A DNA stretch of 32,000 nt from Natrialba sp. SSL1 (GTDB lineage Archaea; Halobacteriota; Halobacteria; Halobacteriales; Natrialbaceae). How positions within the stretch are numbered: position 1 is the first letter of the stretch; every line of letters begins with the position of its first letter. The translations under genes and the position numbers were made by a program. The notes under the pieces were generated by a model that was given only the letters and a program-made list of their open reading frames with translations, ran no database searches and was not told where the DNA came from. Positions 22,399 to 30,232 of the stretch are shown piece after piece. Location: NCBI RefSeq assembly GCF_001861355.1, contig NZ_MASN01000051.1, forward strand, positions 1 to 32,000. The letters run 5' to 3'.

Positions 22399-23670
22399 GT
22401 GACCGATTCTCGCCACCACCTGCTTGCGATTCTCTCGGCGAATGGTGTCCCACTCATCGGTTTCGGCCTGTTCGACTGGTCGACGACAGTGTTCCTCGGC
22501 GTTCTCGTCCTCGACATCTGGGCGACGGTGGTCTGGACGCTGTGGAAGATGCCGTTCGCCGAAAAGCGGCCGCCGGCACTTCACCAGCGAGCGGGCCGAA
22601 TCCTCGGAACACTGGCCCAGAAACGCGGTGGCGTTTCTGTTCTGCACTCCGTCCCTCCGGTCTATCCTCGCAATATTCCGTTTATCTTCGTTGGCTTCCT
22701 CAACAGCGTGATGCTCGTTGCCCTCTCGTTCGTTCTTTTGGTCCTTCCGTATCCGGCCCTCACTCCAGAGCAACTGGGCTGGATTCTCCTCGGCGGACTC
22801 GTCGTGTTTCTCGTTCGTGGAGTCGATACGTGGCGCGAGTACTTCCGGGGTCGCGGATACGAACGCCACTCTTCGCGAACAGTGGCGCTCGAGCAGACAC
22901 AGCAACTCCTCGCAGTGGGTACCCTCGTCGGTGGGATCGTCACCACTGCTGTCGTCATGGGAACCACTGAACCACCCTTCGTCGGCGATTATACGCTCGT
23001 TGCAGTCGTCTTCCTCGGAAAGTTCGGTGCTGACCTTCGTGCGTGGCATATTGGGTCTGATCCAGACCGCCGCGGGTGGTTCACACGCATCTACGGCAGC
23101 CCCAACACGGAACATCCGTTCGTGTCTGTGACCGTGCCAGCCGAAGACCCGACAGTCCGCGTTCGTCCTGCACTCCCCGCGGCGCTTGCTGACGCGCTAT
23201 TTCACGGTGTCCTCTACCTGTTTAGCTCAGTGGGACTGCTCCTGGTGCTCCTCGCTCTCACCGGCCTGTTTGGCGCACCAGTCCTTACTGTGGGTGGGCT
23301 AGCAATTCTCGGCGTTTTCATGGCAATTCGTGCTGTCGTCCGCTATCTCCACGTCGGGACACTCGAGTACCAGTGCTACGACGACACGATCGTCGTCTAC
23401 GACACCGTTCTCGACGAACCGCAGGCGCGACTCGAGCGCTGGTCGATTGCGGACGTGTCTGCGTCGCCAACTGTTGTCGATCGACTCGGTGGGACTGAGA
23501 CGATTACACTCGAGTCCCGTGTCGAACAGGAGTCCTCGCGTATTTCGGCACCCATTGGTTCTGCCGAGATTCCGGCTCCGGATCCGGACGCTAACCGTCC
23601 AGTCACCGTTGCGCTCGTCTCAGACGCGGCACCAGTACTCGATGCGATGGGCCTCGACGATCGACTGTAG
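22399..23670 (+). CDS. Polytopic membrane protein (DUF6498-like)
   Basis: The product is 423 aa from GTG 22399. The N-terminal 320 residues contain about seven hydrophobic helices, including LSANGVPLIGFGLFDWSTTV with VFLGVLVLDIWATVVWTLWK, IPFIFVGFLNSVMLVALSFV, and a pair at 270-318. This pattern, with an early (W/F)(D/S)xxxx-LYWxE-like second helix, fits haloarchaeal DUF6498 proteins. The C-terminal 110 residues are soluble and may form a PH-like beta domain: YQCYDDTIVVYDTVLDEPQA, followed by RLERWSIADVSASPTV. Function is unknown. It is monocistronic, divergent from the flavoprotein gene (200 bp between starts). Confidence 0.75.
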   Translation: MTDSRHHLLAILSANGVPLIGFGLFDWSTTVFLGVLVLDIWATVVWTLWKMPFAEKRPPALHQRAGRILGTLAQKRGGVSVLHSVPPVYPRNIPFIFVGFLNSVMLVALSFVLLVLPYPALTPEQLGWILLGGLVVFLVRGVDTWREYFRGRGYERHSSRTVALEQTQQLLAVGTLVGGIVTTAVVMGTTEPPFVGDYTLVAVVFLGKFGADLRAWHIGSDPDRRGWFTRIYGSPNTEHPFVSVTVPAEDPTVRVRPALPAALADALFHGVLYLFSSVGLLLVLLALTGLFGAPVLTVGGLAILGVFMAIRAVVRYLHVGTLEYQCYDDTIVVYDTVLDEPQARLERWSIADVSASPTVVDRLGGTETITLESRVEQESSRISAPIGSAEIPAPDPDANRPVTVALVSDAAPVLDAMGLDDRL

Positions 23671-23848
23671 TTGGTGTTTCGTCCGCTGTGTACGGGTCGT
23701 CGTTGGTGGTGTCGTTCGTCAGTTTCAGTTTTGTCTCAGGTCTGCCGTTCGTTGGTTGTAGTCGGCAGTAGCGCTCGTCGGTTGCATCCTCGATTTCCAC
23801 TTCGCCGTCCACCGCCACCAACTCACCGCACCCACATGCAGTCCCAAC

Positions 23849-24301
23849 CTACCCGTGTTGTGCGATCAGGGACTCGAGTGTCGCCTGATCTTGTGCGCCG
23901 ACGAGTCGCTCGACCGGTTCGCCGTCGGCGTAGAGGACGAGTGTTGGGACGCCGCGAGCACCCAGTTGCTGGGCGAGATGCTGGTGCTGGTCGACGTCGA
24001 CGGCTGCAACTGCTGCGGCTGATTCGGCAGCCAGTGCCCCGATTGTCGGTTCCATCATCTGGCAGGGACCACACCACTCGGCGTAGCAGTCGACCAGGAC
24101 GATGTCGTGATTGGTGATGACTTCGTCGAGATGGTCTGCTCCGTCGATTTCGATCGGTTCAGATGGGGACGGAGTGGTGCCAGCGGTCGAATCTGTGTCG
24201 TCTCCCGCACCCACCGCTTCACCGTTCTCGAGTCGGTGCTGTAGCTCTCGTCTCTTTTGCTCGCGGATCTGCTCTCGCTCGTCGTCCAGTGACTCACTCA
24301 T
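23849..24301 (-). CDS. Thioredoxin with charged N-terminal extension
   Basis: The product is 150 aa. The thioredoxin fold occupies residues about 50-150, with the redox motif WCGPC at 76-80 (DCYAEWCGPCQMMEPTIGAL), the cis-Pro in RGVPTLVLY, and the C-terminal DQATLESLI helix. The first 45 residues are a charged helix plus an acidic linker (DDEREQIREQKRRELQHRLE), an extension common in haloarchaeal thioredoxins. It reduces protein disulfides in the cytoplasm. A TATA element lies at 24326-24336, so it has its own promoter although it follows a universal stress protein gene in the same direction with 99 bp between. Confidence 0.93.
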   Translation of the reverse strand: MSESLDDEREQIREQKRRELQHRLENGEAVGAGDDTDSTAGTTPSPSEPIEIDGADHLDEVITNHDIVLVDCYAEWCGPCQMMEPTIGALAAESAAAVAAVDVDQHQHLAQQLGARGVPTLVLYADGEPVERLVGAQDQATLESLIAQHG

Positions 24302-24325
24302 ACGTCGGTGCTACGACAGCCTCGA

Positions 24326-24336
24326 CTATAATTATT
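24326..24336 (-). promoter_or_regulatory. TATA box of the thioredoxin gene
   Basis: On the reverse strand this reads aataattatag, about 25-35 bp before ATG 24301. It is the most AT-rich spot between the two genes. Confidence 0.6.
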
Positions 24337-24400
24337 GTGTGGTGTGGACAATACTGCTTGGGCTGTGGCAGCCATGGGTCCAGTCACGACTGTCGGCGGC

Positions 24401-25282
24401 TCACTGAGCCACTCTCCGAACGAGCCGTCGAATACGCGAGGGGACGGGATCGTACCGCTTCGCCAGAAACACCGTTCCGCTTGCGTTCCGGCCGACGGCC
24501 TCCGAAATCGTCCCGAGCAGCGTTCGACGAACGAACCCGCCGCGTGACACACCCAGTATTGTGACATCGTGTGCCGTTGTCCGATCCGTAATCGCCCCGG
24601 CAACGTGGTCGTCGACGGCGACCTCGCGCCGAATCTCAGTCTCGCTGTCGAACTCGTCCGATGCGTTCAGCAGGAGCGCGTTTGCCTCCCCCTCTCGCTG
24701 TGCTGGGTCGGTTTCGGACCGAACGTGGAGCAGGTGGACGACCGCATCGTGCTGGGTCGCGAGCGCACTCGCCGTCTCGAGTGCAAGTCCCTCGTGTGGT
24801 CCGCCAGCGATGGGAACCAGAATCGAGTCGATATCTGGCTGGGGTGTCTGAATCCGCTTGACGAGCACGTCACACGTGGCTTTTCGAAGCACGACGTCGA
24901 TGTAACTTCCCAGAACGACGTTCTGTCGTGGCGGCCGACCGCGCCAGCCAAGCAGCGTCAGTTCCACGTTTTCCTTCTCGATTGCGCCGAGAATTCCACT
25001 CGTGACGCTCCGTGCGAACCGTACCCGCTTGTCGGTCGGGACACCGTGTTCGGTTGCAGTCGCTGCTGCGTCTGCGAGCAACTGCTCGTCACTGTCGTCC
25101 AGGAGCCGGTAGCCAGCATCCAGGGGCAACTGGTCCGGAACGGCAACGACGTGAATAACGAGCAATCGCAACGATCGCTCGATAGCGATGTCTATCGCGG
25201 TCTCCAGCAACCGATCGGCCGTTTCCTCGTTTGCCACCGGTAGGAGTAGCGTCTTGTCGGGGGCTGAGGGACGGGATTCCAT
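24401..25282 (-). CDS. Universal stress protein with two UspA domains
   Basis: The product is about 293 aa from ATG 25282 (MESRPSAPDKTLLLPV); ATG 25312 is an alternative that adds ten residues. Domain 1 (about 10-145) carries the ATP-binding loop G-x2-G-x9-GS as GWRGRPPRQNVVLGS. Domain 2 (about 150-290) has a more divergent GVSRGGFVRRTLLGT. Tandem UspA proteins are typical partners of transporters in haloarchaea, but none is adjacent. It may sense nucleotide or stress state in the cytoplasm. It is one of four UspA genes within 3.7 kb. Confidence 0.87.
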   Translation of the reverse strand: MESRPSAPDKTLLLPVANEETADRLLETAIDIAIERSLRLLVIHVVAVPDQLPLDAGYRLLDDSDEQLLADAAATATEHGVPTDKRVRFARSVTSGILGAIEKENVELTLLGWRGRPPRQNVVLGSYIDVVLRKATCDVLVKRIQTPQPDIDSILVPIAGGPHEGLALETASALATQHDAVVHLLHVRSETDPAQREGEANALLLNASDEFDSETEIRREVAVDDHVAGAITDRTTAHDVTILGVSRGGFVRRTLLGTISEAVGRNASGTVFLAKRYDPVPSRIRRLVRRVAQ

Positions 25283-25433
25283 ACCACCTTCTTTGGGTCC
25301 TGTCGCTATCATATCCTGCCGTGTCCTTGCCGGCGTCGGTCGGTTCGGTGGTTCACTCTACACGACACCCGTTGCACGACACCCCCCGCTACGAGCGGTA
25401 CATTCATCACGACTGACACAGACTACGTAGTTG

Positions 25434-25883
25434 ATGGACTCGAGTACGAACGCACAGTCAGGGACGGTCCGTCCCGCTCTCGTGCTCGGCGGGTGTGCGC
25501 TCGTTGCTGCGGTCGTCTACGTTGGACTCGTTCCGCAAGCGGTGCTCGCGGGTGATGAGTCGCGTGCACTGTTGTTCCTCGTTCTGGGGTGGGTGCCGTA
25601 CACCATCGTGTTCTACGCGCTGGGTCGGTTCGTCTCATCGCCGGAGCAACTCCCGAACATGCGTGCGGCAGATTTCGGCCTGGCAGTGTTCCTCGTCTCG
25701 CTCCTGTTGAGCCTCGGCCTCGATGCCTGGGGGTTCTCACCGGAGCAGGTGCCAGCGGCGCACGTGGTGCAGGCGGTCGGCATCTTCGTCGGCCTCGCGC
25801 TCTTTGGCTGGGGACTTGGCCGGCGGTCACACGCGGTCGTCGCGTCCGGCCGTGATACGGCATCTAGCGACCAGAACCGGTAG
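25434..25883 (+). CDS. Membrane protein with four transmembrane helices
   Basis: The product is 149 aa from ATG 25434. Four hydrophobic segments are visible: about residues 15-33 (LVLGGCALVAAVVYVGLVP), 43-62 (ALLFLVLGWVPYTIVFYALG), 80-98 (GLAVFLVSLLLSLGLDAWG) and 109-128 (VQAVGIFVGLALFGWGLG). The tail is hydrophilic. There is no motif for transport or catalysis. It sits between divergent UspA genes and is followed by a second small membrane protein gene in the same direction, 143 bp on, so the two might be expressed together. I do not recognise a family. Confidence 0.75.
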   Translation: MDSSTNAQSGTVRPALVLGGCALVAAVVYVGLVPQAVLAGDESRALLFLVLGWVPYTIVFYALGRFVSSPEQLPNMRAADFGLAVFLVSLLLSLGLDAWGFSPEQVPAAHVVQAVGIFVGLALFGWGLGRRSHAVVASGRDTASSDQNR

Positions 25884-26026
25884 CTTCAACAACGGGAGAG
25901 CCACGCTCGCAGGCGTGAGTTCGATTCGAACCGTCGATGAAGAGCGCGTTCAGCCACCCTCCGGATTGCCGCCGGTGTTCTTTTCTCACTGTTTCCATTG
26001 TCACAACTGTGGATCTTCGGGAGGCA

Positions 26027-26461
26027 ATGCCTGGGGAACCCCGTCCTCGCAGACACGTTTTGATTGCAGCAGTCGCCCTCCCGCTTTTCGCATCGGTCCT
26101 GTTCCTACTCGAGTACGACCAGGGTCTTGGCGGTCTCCTGGTTTTTGTATCGGTACTTCTCGCCTGCTACGCCGGGTGGTCTCGAGCGGGTGCAGTTTCG
26201 GGGGGAGTGGTCGTTTTTGGTAGCATCCTGTGGCTGTTCGTGTTTCCACCGGCTATTGGCTACCTGCGCGGGTCGATGGTCACTCGATACACTCCGCCGA
26301 GAGCGTTAGGATACAAACTCGACCCGCGCGGCGAACTCGTCGAGGAGCTCACCAACGGACCGGTGGCGGCTCTCATTGGTGCCGTTCTCTTCGGTGGATT
26401 GGCCTCCCTTATGGGTGTGGCCGTTCGAGACGCGATCCAGCAGTGGCGGGCAGATACCTAG
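26027..26461 (+). CDS. Small membrane protein, about four transmembrane helices
   Basis: The product is 144 aa from ATG 26027, which is preceded by a Shine-Dalgarno-like gggagg (26019-26024). The frame is open back to 25937, but those residues are Cys/Ser/Arg-rich. Hydrophobic segments lie at about residues 10-28 (VLIAAVALPLFASVLFLLEY), 33-50, 57-76 (AVSGGVVVFGSILWLFVFPP) and 112-130 (AALIGAVLFGGLASLMGVAV). Between the last two is a hydrophilic loop with RYTPPRALGYKLDPRGELVE. It converges with the UspA gene at 26502-26951. No family recognised. Confidence 0.7.
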   Translation: MPGEPRPRRHVLIAAVALPLFASVLFLLEYDQGLGGLLVFVSVLLACYAGWSRAGAVSGGVVVFGSILWLFVFPPAIGYLRGSMVTRYTPPRALGYKLDPRGELVEELTNGPVAALIGAVLFGGLASLMGVAVRDAIQQWRADT

Positions 26462-26501
26462 TCGGCCGTCCCGTTCGTCCGCCAATCACTGACCGCCTCG
26501 T

Positions 26502-26951
26502 TCACCCTTCGTGTCCAACCCGCTCATCACCAACGACGAGTACGTCCGTCGAGCTGTGGCGCGTCACCCCGTCCGTGACGCTTCCGAGCATCATTCGCCC
26601 GATTCCACCACGTCCACGCGTTCCCATGACGATGAGATCCGCGTCGATCTCGCCTGCGTACTCCAGAATCTCGTGTACCGGCGTCCCCGTTCGAACCGCC
26701 GTCGTCACTTCGATTCCACGTTCGGTCGCCGTCGACTCGAGTTCGGTGACGAACGACTCCGCTCGCTCGGTTAGCGTTTCGGCCGCGTTCGACCCCTCGC
26801 CGGGGAAGCGAACCGAGCCAAGCGGTCCGAGTTCGACGACACAGACGATTGCGACGGGACACTCGAGTGTCGCCGCGAGATCGAAGGCCGTCTCGGCGGC
26901 GTCGGTCGCGAACTCGCTGCCGTCGGTCGGGACGAGGATGTGGTCGTACAT
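26502..26951 (-). CDS. Universal stress protein (UspA)
   Basis: The product is 149 aa from ATG 26951 (MYDHILVPTDGSEFATDAAE), the standard UspA beginning. The frame is open to 27101, but the extra residues include a Thr homopolymer-like run and are not family-like. A reverse-strand TATA-like gtgtttatg near 26977-26985 supports ATG 26951. The ATP-binding loop is canonical: GTRGRGGIGRMMLGS (G-x2-G-x9-GS). It probably binds ATP and dimerises. It is transcribed divergently from the UspA gene at 27125, with 173 bp between starts. Confidence 0.93.
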   Translation of the reverse strand: MYDHILVPTDGSEFATDAAETAFDLAATLECPVAIVCVVELGPLGSVRFPGEGSNAAETLTERAESFVTELESTATERGIEVTTAVRTGTPVHEILEYAGEIDADLIVMGTRGRGGIGRMMLGSVTDGVTRHSSTDVLVVGDERVGHEG

Positions 26952-27124
26952 AGGCTCACTTCTCGGCAGAACAGCATAAACACGGGTGCTGCCGAACACG
27001 AGGTCGCTCGACTGTGTGAAGGTGGTGGAAGTCGTAGTGGTAGTTGTAGCCGCCCGGCATACACTATAGCGAGACGGGAATCCCCACAACGACTTTTTCA
27101 CTGGTTCCCGTCACTGTACTCACG

Positions 27125-27580
27125 ATGTACGACCGCCTGCTGCTTCCGACTGACATGAGTCCCGGCGTCGACCGTGCGATCGCACACGCAATCGATGCGG
27201 CCCAGCGATACGACGCCGAACTGCACATCCTCTACGTCGTCGACGCTGACGCGTACAGTTCCTATCCTGGCGATGAGTACGTCCACGAGTTCGAAGGACT
27301 CGAGTCGGCACTCGAACAGGCCGGCGAGAACGCAGTGACGGAAGTTGCCGATGCGGCGGCAACTGCCGACGTCGAGACGGTGACGGAGATCCGACACGGC
27401 GTCCCTCACGAGGAAATCCTTACCTACATCGATGCGGCGGACATCGACCTCACGGTCGTTGGGTCGAAGAACCGTTCCGGCGAGTACCGGCAACTGCTGG
27501 GCAGTGTCGCAGAACGCGTGGCGACACACGCCGAGCGACCGGTGACAATCGTCAAAACGCCGGTCGAGGACGCATCCTGA
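27125..27580 (+). CDS. Universal stress protein (UspA)
   Basis: The product is 151 aa, starting MYDRLLLPTDMSPGVDRAIA. The nucleotide loop reads GSKNRSGEYRQLLGS, so the second glycine of G-x2-G is replaced by Asn, which may weaken ATP binding. An acidic stretch (DEYVHEFEGLESALEQ) precedes the long helix. A T-rich promoter-like gactttttca lies about 27-34 bp upstream, consistent with a leaderless transcript. A third single-domain UspA gene follows 61 bp downstream with its own TATA-like element, so the two may be partly co-transcribed. Confidence 0.92.
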   Translation: MYDRLLLPTDMSPGVDRAIAHAIDAAQRYDAELHILYVVDADAYSSYPGDEYVHEFEGLESALEQAGENAVTEVADAAATADVETVTEIRHGVPHEEILTYIDAADIDLTVVGSKNRSGEYRQLLGSVAERVATHAERPVTIVKTPVEDAS

Positions 27581-27641
27581 TGCCCCCTCGCCAGGCCAAC
27601 AGCGTACGTACATTTTTGCCGTTCGTCGGTGAGATGGCACT

Positions 27642-28058
27642 ATGACTGTTCTCGTCCCAATCGACGACTCGGAACCGGCGATGAAAGCCGTCGAACACGC
27701 CGCCGAGACCTACGCTGGTGACACCGTAACGCTCCTGCACGTCATCAACCCCAGAGCCGGCATGTACGGCGATGAGGCGCTGTACGCATACGAGGCGATA
27801 CTCGAATCGCGACAACAGGCTGCTGCGGACCTGTTCGACCGCGCCAGTGAACTGGCGGCAGCACACGACTGTTCCGTCCAGACGGAGTCGATCATCGGCT
27901 TCCCGGCGCGTGAAATCGTCTCCGTCGCAACCGAGGAGGACGTCGACCACATCATCATCGGCAGCCACGGTCGAACCGGCGCGTCACGGGTTCTCCTCGG
28001 AAGCGTTGCCGAGCAGGTCGTTCGGCGGGCTCCCTGTCCGGTAACCGTCGTGCGCTGA
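27642..28058 (+). CDS. Universal stress protein (UspA)
   Basis: The product is 138 aa, starting MTVLVPIDDSEPAMKAVEHA. The ATP-binding loop GSHGRTGASRVLLGS is canonical, followed by the usual VTVV terminal strand, which mediates dimerisation. catttttgcc at about -27 resembles a haloarchaeal promoter element. It lies downstream of another UspA gene in the same direction and upstream of the methyltransferase gene, which has its own TATA box. Confidence 0.93.
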   Translation: MTVLVPIDDSEPAMKAVEHAAETYAGDTVTLLHVINPRAGMYGDEALYAYEAILESRQQAAADLFDRASELAAAHDCSVQTESIIGFPAREIVSVATEEDVDHIIIGSHGRTGASRVLLGSVAEQVVRRAPCPVTVVR

Positions 28059-28122
28059 GAGCAACCAGCCGGCGTTTCGACCGACGTAATACCCTGCAGA
28101 TCCGGCTCGGCGACAGCGGTCC

Positions 28123-28130
28123 TTATAAAT
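28123..28130 (+). promoter_or_regulatory. TATA box upstream of the methyltransferase gene
   Basis: The sequence ttataaat is a near-consensus TATA element. It predicts a transcription start near 28150 and a leader of about 30 nt before ATG 28183. Confidence 0.6.
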
Positions 28131-28182
28131 ACGCGATACATTTCGCCAGCAGCTACTCGCACGCTCTCGTCGATACTCGAGT

Positions 28183-28923
28183 ATGGACACTGATTCACGG
28201 GACGTTCGGGCACACGGGAACGAGACCGCCGACGGCTCGCGTACCAAGCAGTACACGGCGCACCTCGAACGGAGTCGACGGGTGTGGGATCGCTGGAGCG
28301 ACTGGTATGGCATGAGTGAGCGCGATTTCGAGCCGATTCGGGAGCGGGCGATCGACCGACTCGATCTCCAGGCCGGTGATCGGGTTCTCGATATTGGTTG
28401 CGGGCCCGGCGTGAACTTCGAACACATTCGGTCACAGATCGGCTCTGACGGGGACCTCGTCGCCGTCGACTATAGTCCCGAGATGGCCGATAACGCACGA
28501 GACCGTATCGACCGCCACGGCTGGGAGAACGTCGCTGTTCAGCGGGCAGACGCGACGACTGTCGACTTCGACGAACCGTTCGACGCCGCCGTCGCGACAC
28601 TTTCACTGGGTGTGATGCCGGACGCCCACAGGACGGTCGAGAATATCCACCGACTGCTCGTTCCGGGCGGCCAACTCGCCGTCGTCGACGTCAGACCGAC
28701 GCCGAGTGGTCCCCTCCGACTGTTGAATCCGCTCATCTGGCGGTTCTTCCGCTGGTACGCGAACTGGAACCCAGCGAACGATGTTCCCGGATCGCTCACT
28801 CATACCTTCGAAGAGTGCGAACTCACCGAGACTGCGGTCGGTGGAACTGCTTACACGATGATCTGTCGACGGGCTGGTTCTGGCGTCGAGGCTAGTCACG
28901 ACGGCTCCGAAACTACTGATTAG
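28183..28923 (+). CDS. Class I SAM-dependent methyltransferase
   Basis: The product is 246 aa. SAM-binding motif I is VLDIGCGPG (68-76), motif II is LVAVDYSPEM, and motif III/IV follows as DAAVATLSLGVMPDAHRTVE. The arrangement matches UbiE/COQ5-like and related small-molecule methyltransferases: after the core, a helical cap region (PLIWRFFRWYANWNP) may contact a hydrophobic substrate. The N-terminal 45 residues are hydrophilic with SRRVWDRWSDWYG, typical of the UbiE type. The substrate could be a quinone, lipid or other small molecule; the neighbours do not tell. A hairpin terminator follows the stop. Confidence 0.88.
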   Translation: MDTDSRDVRAHGNETADGSRTKQYTAHLERSRRVWDRWSDWYGMSERDFEPIRERAIDRLDLQAGDRVLDIGCGPGVNFEHIRSQIGSDGDLVAVDYSPEMADNARDRIDRHGWENVAVQRADATTVDFDEPFDAAVATLSLGVMPDAHRTVENIHRLLVPGGQLAVVDVRPTPSGPLRLLNPLIWRFFRWYANWNPANDVPGSLTHTFEECELTETAVGGTAYTMICRRAGSGVEASHDGSETTD

Positions 28924-28930
28924 TAACAAC

Positions 28931-28945
28931 ACCCCACACTGGGGT
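28931..28945. terminator. Hairpin between convergent genes
   Basis: acccca-cac-tggggt is a 6-bp stem with a 3-nt loop, seven bases after the methyltransferase stop and before the convergent HTH gene. It could act on both strands. Confidence 0.4.
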
Positions 28946-28960
28946 CAAGTCGAAGCACGC

Positions 28961-29020
28961 GTCACCGGGTGTTATCGGACGTCACCGGCTGTTATCGGGC
29001 ACTATCGTGCACTATCAAGC
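28961..29020 (+). repeat. Short tandem repeats: 2 x 20 bp plus 2 x 10 bp
   Basis: Units 28961-28980 and 28981-29000 differ at two positions (gtcaccggGtgttatcggAc and its twin). They are followed by actatcgtgc and actatcaagc. The second set encodes, in reverse, the last residues of the HTH regulator and its stop, so the gene end has been remodelled by slippage. Confidence 0.6.
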
Positions 29021-29649
29021 ACGTACTCCACCGCGTTCGCCTCCCCCCGACGCAACAACTCCGAGGCCGTCGACACCGCACAGTCGAGTTCGTCGGCAAC
29101 CGCCTCGATACCGTTTCGCCGCGGGATCTCGTAGAACCCGAGCTCCCGCGCCATCTGCAGCGCCGTCACCTGCCGATCGGAGACGGCCCCACCAGCCATC
29201 GTCACACGATTGCTCGCCCACAGGACATCGACCGTGACACCGTCTGAAAGCTCCTCGAGTACACCCGCGAGATCCGCCGGGTGACCAACGACGGTCAACC
29301 GAATCGTCCGGTCCGACCGAATTTCGATCGGTGGGACAACGACGACGGTCTCCTGCGAGAGCGCCCCGAGCAACGACAGCCCCTCTGTCCCGAGCTCTCG
29401 ACGAAGGTAGAGAAAGAAGCCGTCGCTCGTCTGTGTGATATCGTACTCGAGTACGGTGTCAAGCGTCTCGAGAATCGATTCGTAGGCGTCGGGATCGCCG
29501 TCGACGAACGAGGTGATCGTCTCGACGCCGTCGGCTGTCTGTCCACCGAGGATTATCTCGCGCTCGATGTCGGGTGCGGAGTAGAACTGTTCGAGAAATG
29601 GTGCAGCCGTCTCCTCGTCGTGGCCCAGCGAGACGCGCACGGATTTCAT
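29002..29649 (-). CDS. Bat-type helix-turn-helix transcriptional regulator (HTH_10)
   Basis: The product is 215 aa. The C-terminal domain (about 155-210) has VTALQMARELGFYEIPRRNG, then IEAVADELDCAVSTASELLR, the bacterio-opsin-activator-type HTH. The N-terminal 150 residues form the variable input domain, with VDGDPDAYESILETLDTVLE and a QETVVVVPPIEIRSDRTIRL strand region. A reverse-strand TATA-like gtttattg near 29673-29680 sits about 27 bp before ATG 29649. The C-terminus is encoded within short tandem repeats. It resembles the regulator at 3636-4271 in layout. Target genes unknown. Confidence 0.87.
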   Translation of the reverse strand: MKSVRVSLGHDEETAAPFLEQFYSAPDIEREIILGGQTADGVETITSFVDGDPDAYESILETLDTVLEYDITQTSDGFFLYLRRELGTEGLSLLGALSQETVVVVPPIEIRSDRTIRLTVVGHPADLAGVLEELSDGVTVDVLWASNRVTMAGGAVSDRQVTALQMARELGFYEIPRRNGIEAVADELDCAVSTASELLRRGEANAVEYVLDSAR

Positions 29650-29702
29650 TGCGTGGCTCCACGCTGGCTACCGCAATAAACACCCGATACTATTCGTGAC
29701 AG

Positions 29703-30152
29703 TCACGGCTCGGTGACGACTTCCTTGCGGCCCGAAATTCGGTCCGGATCGAGATAGTAGCTCTCGAAGGTCACGTCCTCTCGCGGCTGCTCGAAGATAT
29801 CTACGTCGGGAAGGTCGATCGACCACATCCCCTGTACGACTGCGGATTCGTAGGGCTCGCCGCTGAGCTCGGCTAGCTGCCCCGTTACAACGACGCTTCG
29901 CCACCCCGCTGCTGTCTCGTCGTGAACGACGAACGAGACGCGCCGGTCGACCAGGTCGTGTTTTCTGCTCTCGGGCGTGAACGAGAGCTGAAAGTAGAGG
30001 ACGGACTCTTCCTCGCTGTAGCCGTACGAGACCGGAATCGAAACCGGCGGCTCGTCTCCGTCGGTTGCAAACGACAGGACACCCGTCCCGCCACGGCCGA
30101 GGAACTCGTCTCGCTCGTCGTCGGTCAGTTGGAGCCACCGAATCCCTTGCAT
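29703..30152 (-). CDS. Pyridoxamine 5'-phosphate oxidase-fold protein
   Basis: The product is 149 aa from ATG 30152 (MQGIRWLQLTDDERDEFLGR), chosen because a TATA-like gtattttctt lies about 27 bp upstream; ATG 30176 would add eight residues. The split-barrel flavin-binding fold is indicated by TGVLSFATDGDEPPVSIPVS, then VLYFQLSFTPESRKHDLVDR, then RRVSFVVHD and SVVVTGQLAELS. Such small haloarchaeal proteins bind FMN, F420 or heme and reduce small molecules. The true PdxH substrate residues are not evident. It lies between deoxyhypusine synthase and a regulator gene, all on the reverse strand but with separate promoters. Confidence 0.87.
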   Translation of the reverse strand: MQGIRWLQLTDDERDEFLGRGGTGVLSFATDGDEPPVSIPVSYGYSEEESVLYFQLSFTPESRKHDLVDRRVSFVVHDETAAGWRSVVVTGQLAELSGEPYESAVVQGMWSIDLPDVDIFEQPREDVTFESYYLDPDRISGRKEVVTEP

Positions 30153-30232
30153 AGCGTTGCCTACGCGCTCGAGCAAGAAAATACTCGCAGCCGGTTCGTG
30201 GTGTGGCCCCGCTCGCTGCTCGCTGCTCGCTG

